Below, in pieces: positions 15,400 through 22,946 of a stretch of DNA of 44,874 nt; within the stretch, counting starts at the first letter, position 1, and each line of letters begins with the position of its first letter. The DNA is taken from positions 1-44,874 of the forward strand of contig CALWFV010000027.1 of NCBI GenBank assembly GCA_944377745.1, read 5' to 3'. A program made the translations under genes and the position numbers. Below the pieces are notes generated by a model. It did no database searches, had not been told where the DNA came from, and worked only from the letters and a program-made list of their open reading frames with translations. Source of the stretch: an uncultured Mediterraneibacter sp. GTDB lineage: Bacteria; Bacillota; Clostridia; Lachnospirales; Lachnospiraceae.

Positions 15400-15420
15400 A
15401 TAGAATCTCCCAATAACAAA

Positions 15421-15449
15421 AGGGAGACGAAGCGGTGCATCGTCTCCCT
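15421..15449 (-). terminator. Terminator or attenuator between the GntP-like gene and dctQ
   Basis: AGGGAGACGA pairs with TCGTCTCCCT (10 bp, 9-nt loop) and is followed on the minus strand by TTTTGTTATT, a good intrinsic terminator. It splits the catabolic block; partial read-through could still reach dctQMP. Confidence 0.7.
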
Positions 15450-15465
15450 CTTCTGTGCTGAAAAC

Positions 15466-16770
15466 TTAATATAAGATGATCGCTGCCACGACCGCGGCTG
15501 CCGATCCGATCATCGGCGCCAACACGGATGTGACAAAGACATACCAGTAACTCTCCGCCAGGGAAAGGTTCATCCAGCGCAGCTGCGCCACCATGCCGCC
15601 CGCATTGGGAAGAGTGTTCATCCCTGTCGCGCAGGCCGGAGCCAGTCTGTGGAGCGCTCCCGGATCCGCCCCCTGGGCGATGAGCCCGTCGGACAGATGC
15701 TCAAAGAACATGGCGATGGCGGAAGTTCCGCTTCCCATGATCCCCGCCAGGATATTCAGTCCGATAAACTCTGTGATGTAAGCGTTCATGTTCAGGCCCA
15801 GAACAAAATCGATCACTGCCTGGAAGCCCGGGCAGGACTGGAGCACACCGGAGAATCCAAGAATCGCAGCCGCCATGATGGTAGCGCCGATCCCGTTATC
15901 CACACCTTTCCCGATGATCTTCTTCACCCCGTCCAACTGTTTATGACAGGTCAGGACGATCACCGCGGAGCCGATGAACAGGCTGAGAACGACCACTGCA
16001 TTTGTATCCATCTCCGTAAAGTTGGAGAATATGAGCACCAGCACAACGGCCAGAACAAAGGGGATCAGAGCGATCCCGACCGATGGAAGATCCTCCCTTG
16101 TGGGCTGGATCTTGATCGGTTTTGAATCGTCTACAACAGTTCCCTCTTTCACTGCGGCCTTCTTTGCCGCGTATATCATGTAAAAATATCCTACCGCGAT
16201 GGATACCGCGAACGCAATCCATCCAAGGATCGGCGCGGAACCCATAGAAGTTCCCAGATACTGTGCCGGCATGATATTCGTGATATTGATCGCATAGGGA
16301 ATCATAGCGGAGCAGGTTGCCCCGATAAATATGATTCCCGGGATCATCCGGTACGGATAACCTGCCTGCTTCATCATGACCGTTGCGATCGGCGCTAGGA
16401 CGAACAGCACCACAAATCCGGAAACGCCTACATATACGAACACGGTGCTGATCACGGTGATGGAGAGGATCACACGCTTCACTCCCAGCTTTTCCGTAAT
16501 CACATTGGCGATCGCCTCCGCACATCCCGAGGATCCCATCAGTTCTCCGAACACGGCGCCGATCACCAGAACAAACAGGTTGCCCTGTATGAATCCCACA
16601 TATCCTGATGCATAGGATGTCAGCGCATCCCACCACTGCATCCAGCTCGTGATGATGATGATGAATGACACCAGGATCGTGGAAGTAAATACATCAAGCC
16701 CTTTCCAGATGACAACGATAAAGATCACCGCTGCCGCCAGAAGGCCCAGCACTGATATTATAGTTTCCAT
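15466..16770 (-). CDS. GntP-family-like carboxylate permease
   Basis: 434 residues, about twelve to thirteen membrane segments. The N-terminal segments, the LVIGAVFGELMGSSGCAEAIA loop, the GVSGFVVLFVLAPIATVMMKQAG region and the conserved ACATGMNTLPNAGG near the C-terminus resemble GntP/CitMHS-type organic acid permeases. GGAGAAGG precedes the ATG. It follows the esterase by 21 bases and is likely co-transcribed with it. Third transporter in this block besides the TRAP system and the MFS permease; its substrate is probably an organic acid. Confidence 0.82.
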   Translation of the reverse strand: METIISVLGLLAAAVIFIVVIWKGLDVFTSTILVSFIIIITSWMQWWDALTSYASGYVGFIQGNLFVLVIGAVFGELMGSSGCAEAIANVITEKLGVKRVILSITVISTVFVYVGVSGFVVLFVLAPIATVMMKQAGYPYRMIPGIIFIGATCSAMIPYAINITNIMPAQYLGTSMGSAPILGWIAFAVSIAVGYFYMIYAAKKAAVKEGTVVDDSKPIKIQPTREDLPSVGIALIPFVLAVVLVLIFSNFTEMDTNAVVVLSLFIGSAVIVLTCHKQLDGVKKIIGKGVDNGIGATIMAAAILGFSGVLQSCPGFQAVIDFVLGLNMNAYITEFIGLNILAGIMGSGTSAIAMFFEHLSDGLIAQGADPGALHRLAPACATGMNTLPNAGGMVAQLRWMNLSLAESYWYVFVTSVLAPMIGSAAAVVAAIILY

Positions 16771-16791
16771 TCTTGCCTTCTCCGTCTCTTT

Positions 16792-17772
16792 CTATTCTTC
16801 CCCGACGATGCGGATCTCACGGAATTCTTTCCTGTAAGGGTTTTTTCCGTCATAGAACACTTTATCGATAAAATCGATGCATCTTCTTATGTTGTCATCT
16901 GACTTGATCTTCTGCGATCCGTGAGGCTCCCCCTCGAAGAGTTCGAGCTGCACCCGGTCTTCCCCGCATATCGCCTTCACCTTTTCATACATATAGATGG
17001 ACTGATGATGGTCGATGATCAGGTCATCTGTCCCGTGCTCCAGGAGCATGGGCGGGCAGTCTTCCGTCACCTGGCAGATCGGGCTGACCTTGCAGGTCCG
17101 TTCCGGATACTGGATCGGGTTGTAGCCCAGGAGCATGGTAAACAGTGAGGAAGTTCCCACGCCGTCACCTGGCATCATTCCCTTGCCAGCCCCTGTCCGG
17201 GTACGGATGTCCTCGATATCCACTCCGAACTGTTCCGCTGAGCAGAGTTCGCTGATGGTGTACCAGGCCAGCGCGCACTGCACCTTTGAGGACGCCTTCA
17301 GTCCGACGGAAAGGTCATCATATTCCTCCCTGTCCCCGGTCACTGCCAGAAGCTGCGTCACTGTCCCGCCTGCGGAGTTGCCCCACACTGCAAAACGCTC
17401 CGGATCCAGGTTCAGTTTTTCCGCGTTTGCACGCAGATATCTTATCGCCGCTTTCCCGTCGATCAACTGCGCCGGCCACAGAGCCTCCTGCACCAGGCGG
17501 TACTCCACCGTAGCCACCGCATATCCCTGTGTGACAGGCTGGCACATCGATTTGACGTAATGGCTGCGTTTATGTCCCATGGCAAATGCTCCTCCGTGAA
17601 ATACAATGACCAGCGGGAACGGCCCTTCCCCCTCGTCCGGATACATGATATCCAGGATCTGGTTTTCCGACTGATCTGCATACTTAAGATCCAGTTCCAC
17701 ATGCCTGAACTGTGACATGTCCATTTCCGGCTCAGACGCCAGAAACTGTTCTCTGTTATTAAATCCTGCCAT
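16792..17772 (-). CDS. Alpha/beta-hydrolase esterase in the quinate/shikimate block
   Basis: 326 residues, cytosolic (no signal peptide). HGGAF at 59-63 forms the oxyanion hole, GNSAGG carries the nucleophile Ser133, Asp249/250 (HGTDDLI) and His284 (EPHGS) complete the triad. This is the HSL/BD-FAE-like esterase type that hydrolyses acyl and feruloyl esters. It starts 23 bases after aroD with AAGGAGG, and is flanked by genes for quinate/shikimate handling. A plausible job is hydrolysis of quinate or shikimate esters such as chlorogenate; that is inference from context. General carbohydrate deacetylation is the alternative. Confidence 0.85.
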   Translation of the reverse strand: MAGFNNREQFLASEPEMDMSQFRHVELDLKYADQSENQILDIMYPDEGEGPFPLVIVFHGGAFAMGHKRSHYVKSMCQPVTQGYAVATVEYRLVQEALWPAQLIDGKAAIRYLRANAEKLNLDPERFAVWGNSAGGTVTQLLAVTGDREEYDDLSVGLKASSKVQCALAWYTISELCSAEQFGVDIEDIRTRTGAGKGMMPGDGVGTSSLFTMLLGYNPIQYPERTCKVSPICQVTEDCPPMLLEHGTDDLIIDHHQSIYMYEKVKAICGEDRVQLELFEGEPHGSQKIKSDDNIRRCIDFIDKVFYDGKNPYRKEFREIRIVGEE

Positions 17773-17795
17773 TGTAAGCCTCCTTCCGGATTATA

Positions 17796-18557
17796 TCAGA
17801 GACTCTTGTGAAGAAGTCCCAGGACTGTCTGCAGATCCTCCGCTCCCATCTGCCCCGGTGCGGAAGCCTTTCCAACCGCTCCGAATGTCAGCGCGGAGCC
17901 GAACACCTCTCCGCACAGGCGGCTGATCACGCCGGTTCCAGACATGGACATGGTAATGATCGGGCGGTCCGCATACTCTGTCGCCATCTCCTCTGTCGCG
18001 CACAGAAGTGTCAGGACATCCTTCTTGCTCTGCGGCATTACCGCGATCTTCGGGATATCCGCTCCCAGATCCTGCATCTTGCGGAGTCGGGATACGATCT
18101 CATCCTTTTCCGGAGTCTTGTGGAAATCATGGTTGGAAGCAACTACTTTCACACCGCACTCATGAGCTGTCTCAACAACAGCTTTTACTGCATCGTCCCC
18201 TGTGAAAGCCTCGATATCGACCAGATCGATCAGACCTGTCTTTGCCGCTTTCTGGTTCAGCTCAACATATGCGTCTGTCTCGATCGCTTTCTCTCCGCCT
18301 TCTTTGGATGTACGGAATGTAAACAGGATCGGCGTATCTCCAAGCACATCTCTGAGCGCTTTCATCGTCTCCTCTGTTTTTCCGAAGTCAAAGATATCTT
18401 CGTACCAGTCCACACGCCACTCGACCACGTCTGCAGCTGTCGTCTTTATCGTCTCCGCCGCTTTAAGGATCTCTTCTCTTGTAACTCCCACGATGGGAAC
18501 ACAGATCTTCGGAATACCTGTTCCGATCTCTACATTTCTTACTTTTACCGGATTCAT
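17796..18557 (-). CDS. aroD: Type I 3-dehydroquinate dehydratase
   Basis: 253 residues, the normal length. Catalyses 3-dehydroquinate to 3-dehydroshikimate through a Schiff base. Key residues fall at the same numbers as in the enteric enzymes: Arg82 and Glu86 (FRTSKEGGEK), His143 (SNHDFHK) and Lys170 (DIPKIAVMPQS); Ser/Gln near the end (ASAPGQ) close the active site. I start at the ATG at 18557 with AGGAGG 10 bases upstream. Placement beside a YdiB-type dehydrogenase and permeases, not with other aro genes, points to catabolism or interconversion of quinate/shikimate rather than aromatic amino acid synthesis. Confidence 0.96.
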   Translation of the reverse strand: MNPVKVRNVEIGTGIPKICVPIVGVTREEILKAAETIKTTAADVVEWRVDWYEDIFDFGKTEETMKALRDVLGDTPILFTFRTSKEGGEKAIETDAYVELNQKAAKTGLIDLVDIEAFTGDDAVKAVVETAHECGVKVVASNHDFHKTPEKDEIVSRLRKMQDLGADIPKIAVMPQSKKDVLTLLCATEEMATEYADRPIITMSMSGTGVISRLCGEVFGSALTFGAVGKASAPGQMGAEDLQTVLGLLHKSL

Positions 18558-18655
18558 TCTTATTCTTCCTCCTGTCAGTGAATTTGATACTTTTACGCTG
18601 CAGTTCACACTGTACTCAAAGACAGCTGTAAACCGCGCCCTTTTTAACCACAGGA

Positions 18656-18711
18656 AGGCAGCGTCACGGAACGGCGTTTTCCGCGCCGCTCCGTCATGCT
18701 GCCTCTTTTCA
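18656..18711 (-). terminator. Long GC-rich hairpin between MFS gene and aroD
   Basis: GGCAGC, GACGGA and GCGGCG segments pair in order with GCCGTT, TCCGTG and GCTGCC, forming a long stem with a few mismatches around a short loop. It lacks a clean T run, so it is more likely an mRNA processing or stability element than a full terminator. Confidence 0.45.
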
Positions 18712-18718
18712 GTTCTGT

Positions 18719-19906
18719 TTATTTAGATGTGTCCGCATTTTTCAGCAGGACTCCGTATCTCGCGTTTACAAAAAGCGCAAGAAGGATACCGATGACTGTG
18801 ATCACGATATTCATGATTATAACATCGGATGCCGTCATATTGGAAGCCGCTGTCAGGATCGTGTAGTTACAGAGACTGGATGCGATCATGACAAGGCTGG
18901 TAAGAGTACCTTTGATCTTCGGGAACAGGTCATTCGCAACGGCTGTCGCCATCTGAAGGACACCGCCTGCTCCTGCGTAACCGATCACAAATGCTCCAAC
19001 ATAGCAGATCATCGGGCTCTTGATCATGTAAACGAGGGCCAGCATCACCAGTGAGATCACCGGGTAAATCACAAGGAAACGGACCTGTTTGAACTTTGTG
19101 ATCAGGGCGCTTGTGACGAACAGAGCCACCAGAGTACCTGCTGAATAGTATGTCTGCATCATGGAAACATCCTCAGATGCGATGCCTGCAACTTCTGTAC
19201 CGAATGTCTGCGCACAGTTCAGCCAGAGCTGGAATGTTGCGGTACATGTGAATCCGATCAGGATCAGAGCGATACTCTCTACTGAGAAGTGAGCGCTCTT
19301 TAAGTTGCTCAGGAAGGACTCGCCTTTTCCCACGCCTTCAACCTTCGGAAGCGGAGCAAAGATAGCAAGTACACCCAGTACTGCGATCACGATACCGCAT
19401 ACCAGAGGAAGCATCAGGTAAGACATAGATGTTCCGACACAGAGACCGAGGAAGAACGGAAGGAGCAGCTGTGCAACAGAGATGAACAGCTTGATTCCCA
19501 TCGTTGCGATACCTGTATATTTGTAGATGATCTCTGCAACTGCCGGATATGTAGCTGTGTCAAGGAAGGAGTTCGCGATACCTCCGAGAACTGCCGCCAC
19601 ATATGCGATCGTCATATTCGGTGAGAATGCAATCCCCACGAAGAAGATCACGTAGGAGAAGCATCCGATCAGAACGGAAATCCTTCTTCCGAACTTGTCA
19701 GACAGCGGGCCGGCAAACGGAAGAGAGATCAGACGCCCCAGTCCCAGCGCTGCAGCCACTGCAGTAACACCCATTACATCACTCATGCCCCATTGCTCTG
19801 CCAGAAGTTCTTTTACAACCTGCTGACTTAAGATGGAGCATCCAATACCATGGATAAAATAATTTAAATAAAGGATCAGTGCACTTGGTGCGTATTTTTT
19901 ATTCAT
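18719..19906 (-). CDS. MFS permease, YdiN/YdiM-like (putative quinate/shikimate uptake)
   Basis: 395 residues with twelve membrane segments. The A-motif appears as GPLSDKFGRRISVLIG between helices 2 and 3. The position between ydiB and aroD homologues corresponds to ydiN/ydiM beside ydiB-aroD in E. coli, so import of quinate, shikimate or a related acid is the best guess. AGAGGGA precedes the ATG. It is separated from ydiB by 37 bases and from aroD by a hairpin. Confidence 0.88.
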   Translation of the reverse strand: MNKKYAPSALILYLNYFIHGIGCSILSQQVVKELLAEQWGMSDVMGVTAVAAALGLGRLISLPFAGPLSDKFGRRISVLIGCFSYVIFFVGIAFSPNMTIAYVAAVLGGIANSFLDTATYPAVAEIIYKYTGIATMGIKLFISVAQLLLPFFLGLCVGTSMSYLMLPLVCGIVIAVLGVLAIFAPLPKVEGVGKGESFLSNLKSAHFSVESIALILIGFTCTATFQLWLNCAQTFGTEVAGIASEDVSMMQTYYSAGTLVALFVTSALITKFKQVRFLVIYPVISLVMLALVYMIKSPMICYVGAFVIGYAGAGGVLQMATAVANDLFPKIKGTLTSLVMIASSLCNYTILTAASNMTASDVIIMNIVITVIGILLALFVNARYGVLLKNADTSK

Positions 19907-19943
19907 GATTCTTTTTTCCCTCTCTTTTCTCTCTGTTTATCTT

Positions 19944-20822
19944 TTAGTCATATTTGATGTCGAGAACTTCTTTCATGTGATCGATCGGCATGTGTTTGCC
20001 CGTCCACAGATAGAACGCCGCGTCGCCCTGGAAGAGCATCATTCCGAGACCGTTCATCGTCTTGCGGCATCCTGCCTCTTTGGCCATCTTAAGAAGAGCT
20101 GTCTCTCTTGGAGAATAGATCGTATCTGTCACGATCAGGTCCGGGCGGAAGAAAGATTTGTCCGGAACAACTGACTGTCCCTCAAGGGGTTTCATGCCGA
20201 CACCTGTTGCCTGTGCAAATAGGTAGCTGTCTGCGATCTCTTCTCTTAACTTCTCTTTGTCATCCAGGTCATACAGATTTACAATACAGTCTGTATTATT
20301 GCGGATCGTCTCCACTGTCTTCTCCGCTGCTTCCCAGAATTTATCTTTGATATTGAAGATGGAGATCTCTTTCACTCCGTCCAGAGCCGCCTGAACCTCG
20401 ATTGCCTTTGCAGCGCCGCCGGCACCTGTGATCGTCATCTTCTTTCCGATCACATCAATGTCATTGTCCTTCAAGGACTGCATGTAACCGATCCCGTCTG
20501 TGATATGTCCGATCAGCTTCCCGTTGTCGTTCACAATGGTATTGACCGCACCGCACATCTGAGCTGCCGGTGACAATTCATCCAGGTACTGTCCCACAAC
20601 CGTCTTATTCGGCATGGAAACGTTTGATCCTACCATTTTCAAAGCCCGAAGCCCTTTCACAGCATCCTCAAGTGTGCTGTTGTCTACCTCGAACGCAAGG
20701 TAAGCATAGTCCAGTCCCAGTGTTGCGAACGCCTCGTTGTGCATTGCCGGTGAACTTGAATGTCTGATCGGGTAAGCCATCAGGCCGATCAGTTCTGTGT
20801 GTCCTGTGATTCTCTCTGCCAT
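19944..20822 (-). CDS. ydiB: Quinate/shikimate dehydrogenase (YdiB-type)
   Basis: 292 residues. LMAYPIRHSSSPAMHNEAF is the YdiB form of the substrate-binding motif, VSMPNKT holds the catalytic Lys73, TDGIGY the catalytic Asp109, and GAGGAAKAIEVQ the Rossmann dinucleotide loop. The C-terminus (GLGMMLFQGDAAFYLWTGKHMP) also follows YdiB more than AroE. YdiB enzymes use NAD or NADP and accept both quinate and shikimate. First gene of the leftward block, divergent from a LysR gene. A role in biosynthesis alone cannot be excluded without seeing the rest of the genome. Confidence 0.93.
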   Translation of the reverse strand: MAERITGHTELIGLMAYPIRHSSSPAMHNEAFATLGLDYAYLAFEVDNSTLEDAVKGLRALKMVGSNVSMPNKTVVGQYLDELSPAAQMCGAVNTIVNDNGKLIGHITDGIGYMQSLKDNDIDVIGKKMTITGAGGAAKAIEVQAALDGVKEISIFNIKDKFWEAAEKTVETIRNNTDCIVNLYDLDDKEKLREEIADSYLFAQATGVGMKPLEGQSVVPDKSFFRPDLIVTDTIYSPRETALLKMAKEAGCRKTMNGLGMMLFQGDAAFYLWTGKHMPIDHMKEVLDIKYD

Positions 20823-20884
20823 GATTTTTCTCCTTTTTGATTACTATTCCTGTTTGTTAAATATCAAACAACCTCTCTGGTTTA

Positions 20885-20914
20885 ATTATACGCAATTACA
20901 TATTATAGTTCCAA
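20885..20914 (-). promoter_or_regulatory. Promoter of the ydiB-led transcript
   Basis: On the minus strand, TTGGAA (20914-20909), 18-bp spacer, TATAAT (20890-20885), about 60 bases before the ydiB start. The LysR-type palindrome at 20934-20952 lies just upstream of its -35, where an activator would bind. Confidence 0.6.
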
Positions 20915-20933
20915 TATATCTTTTTGACATTTT

Positions 20934-20952
20934 TGATAGCTTAAAACTATCA
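20934..20952. promoter_or_regulatory. LysR-type operator between ydiB and the LysR gene
   Basis: TGATAG (20934-20939), seven bases, CTATCA (20947-20952): a perfect 6-bp inverted repeat containing a T-N11-A core, the LysR-box form. It sits upstream of the ydiB -35 and overlaps the LysR gene's own promoter region (TATAAT at 20960-20965), the normal place for both autorepression and activation. Confidence 0.6.
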
Positions 20953-20998
20953 TTTGTAGTATAATACCACAAAAGATATTTTTTAAAGGAGCAGTACC

Positions 20999-21874
20999 AT
21001 GACACTGAATCAGCTTACTTACTTTCAGACCGTTGCGCGCTGCCAGCATTACCGTCTGGCCGCCTCAGAACTCAACATCTCCCAGCCGTCCTTAAGCCGT
21101 TCTATCTCCAACCTCGAGGATGAACTGGGAATTATTCTGTTCGAAAGAAAAGGGCGCACGGTCACGCTCACAAAATACGGGAAGCTTTTCCTTGAGCACA
21201 CCGACCGCATCCTGTCCGAGGTAAATCTTGCTGAAAAACATATGAAGAAGCTCTCAGGCAAATCTGGACATGTTGACATTGCCTATGTTTTTCCTTTGGC
21301 TGCCAGATATATCCCCCACACAGTCCGCCGGTTTCTTGCCAGCAGCAATAACGAAAAGATCAGCTTCAGTTTCCGACAGACCTACACCGCAGAAATGGTT
21401 GCAGGTTTGAAATCTGAGCAGTATGACGTTATCTTTGGATCCTATGTGGAAAATGAACCGGATATCCAGTTTGTCCCGATCATGGACCAGGAAATGATCA
21501 TCATCACCCCTCTCGGTCACCCTCTTGCCCGTAAAAGCGCGCCTGTTCTGAAGGATCTGGAACGTTATCCGCTGATCGGATATGACAGGACCTCCGGTTT
21601 GGGGCGCTTCACCAGACGTACTTATGCCGCCTATTCAATCGTTCCAAACATCGTCTGTGAATCACCGGATGAAAACGCCATCGCATCTCTTGTGGCCGAG
21701 GATTTTGGTATCGCGCTGGTAGCGGATGTGGATATCCTGGAACATTTTTCTCTCGAAAAACTCCACTTGAGCGACGTCAGCCTGCGGCACACCGTCTACA
21801 TGGGATACCTGAAGGATCATTATCAGATCCCGGCGGTCAGGAATTTCATTTCTTTTATAAAAAAAGGTTCTTGA
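20999..21874 (+). CDS. LysR-family regulator of the quinate/shikimate block
   Basis: 291 residues. N-terminal winged helix (LNQLTYFQTVARCQHYRLAASELNISQPSLSRSISNLE), then a type 2 periplasmic-binding-like effector domain from about 90 to the end. AAAGGAGCAG precedes the ATG. Diverges from ydiB with a LysR-box between them, so it is the likely activator of that transcript, with a hydroaromatic acid as inducer by inference. Its 3' end overlaps the second LysR gene, in the opposite direction, by 20 bases. Confidence 0.93.
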   Translation: MTLNQLTYFQTVARCQHYRLAASELNISQPSLSRSISNLEDELGIILFERKGRTVTLTKYGKLFLEHTDRILSEVNLAEKHMKKLSGKSGHVDIAYVFPLAARYIPHTVRRFLASSNNEKISFSFRQTYTAEMVAGLKSEQYDVIFGSYVENEPDIQFVPIMDQEMIIITPLGHPLARKSAPVLKDLERYPLIGYDRTSGLGRFTRRTYAAYSIVPNIVCESPDENAIASLVAEDFGIALVADVDILEHFSLEKLHLSDVSLRHTVYMGYLKDHYQIPAVRNFISFIKKGS

Positions 21875-22736
21875 CATATTCCGCGAAGCGCTGCACCAGG
21901 GGCGGCTGAAAGGCGTCCCTGGATCTTGCCATATATACATACCTCTTCTCATGCTGATTGCGAAGCGGGATGATGTCCACACTGAGCTGCCGTAAGACCG
22001 GAATCTCGGGCATCACGGCAATTCCGAAATTCTGTGCTACAAGCCCCGCCATGCAGCCGTCTTCCTCGATCTCATAGGCGATCTCCGGCTTCACCCTGAT
22101 CTGCTCAAACATCCGGTCTACGACCGGCCGAAGACCGCTGTTGGGCGTATAGAAGATCTGGGGATAGACCGCCGCCTGCTCCAGATCTATCGCCTTTTCA
22201 TAGGAAAGAGGATGCCCCTTTGGGACCACCACGACCAGATTCTCTGTTCCCACAGGCGTAAACTGGATCCCGCTCTCTCTTTCCGCCATGGAGCAGAACC
22301 CAATGTCATACTTCTCTTCCTTAAGTCCTTTTATGATCTCTGAAGTGTTGCCCACAGTAAAATGAAATTTTACTCTCAATTCCTCATGCGTTCGGATAAA
22401 ATCACTCACCAGCGACGGAACAAACTCGCTTCCAAGCGTATAGATATACCCCAGTTCGATCAGCCCCTCCGTCTGTCCTGTCAGAGACCTCACTTTTTTT
22501 ACTCCTGCATCAAGTGTTTTCATGGATTCATCCACATATTCCCGAAAAATTTTTCCATATTTTGTCAGCGTCACGTTTCTGCCCTGCTTCTCAAACAGCT
22601 TTGTCCCCAGTTCCGTCTCCAAGGCACTGACCGCATGGCTGAGAGTCGGCTGGGAAATATCAAGCTCCTCCGCAGCCTTTGTATAATGTTCTACTTCCGC
22701 AAGCTTCGAAAAATAATGCAGCTGGTTCAGGTTCAT
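21855..22736 (-). CDS. Second LysR-family regulator
   Basis: 293 residues, same architecture as the other LysR protein and similar in the HTH (LNQLHYFSKLAEVEHYTKAAEELDISQPTLSHAVSALE) and middle part (GLKEEKYDIGFCSM versus GLKSEQYDVIFGSY), so the two look like related copies. I start at the ATG at 22736, with AGAGGTGA 5 bases upstream; the frame is open further without a signal. It diverges from the OYE-type reductase gene and is the likely regulator of it. Confidence 0.93.
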   Translation of the reverse strand: MNLNQLHYFSKLAEVEHYTKAAEELDISQPTLSHAVSALETELGTKLFEKQGRNVTLTKYGKIFREYVDESMKTLDAGVKKVRSLTGQTEGLIELGYIYTLGSEFVPSLVSDFIRTHEELRVKFHFTVGNTSEIIKGLKEEKYDIGFCSMAERESGIQFTPVGTENLVVVVPKGHPLSYEKAIDLEQAAVYPQIFYTPNSGLRPVVDRMFEQIRVKPEIAYEIEEDGCMAGLVAQNFGIAVMPEIPVLRQLSVDIIPLRNQHEKRYVYMARSRDAFQPPLVQRFAEYVKNLFL

Positions 22737-22806
22737 AAAATCACCTCTTTGTATAAAATAGCACAAATCATTAAAATTTTCTATAATTTCATTCAAAAAT
22801 ATGCAT

Positions 22807-22835
22807 TTGTTTTATATAATGGTTTCTTTTATAAT
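22807..22835 (+). promoter_or_regulatory. Promoter of the OYE-type reductase gene
   Basis: TTGTTT (22807-22812), 17-bp spacer, TATAAT (22830-22835). The leader is about 105 nt. A catabolite-control-like sequence, 12 of 14 positions of the cre consensus, lies at 22842-22855 around the start site; this is weak evidence. Confidence 0.55.
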
Positions 22836-22946
22836 ACAGCTTGTAAACGGATTGTTAAGCAAAAGACAATACGCCCGTTTTTCAACAACCTCTCTATTTC
22901 ATTATTTATTAACTATAACCGATATTATTTTCAGGAGATTAGGATT

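Noticed and set aside
22842-22855. CcpA cre site before the reductase gene
   Set aside because: Two of the conserved end positions do not match, so it is mentioned only as weak evidence with the promoter.
22362-22946. Long N-terminal extension of the OYE-type reductase frame to 863 residues
   Set aside because: It overlaps the LysR gene, the promoter and the leader. The ATG at 22947 has AGGAGA and begins at the usual position of the family.
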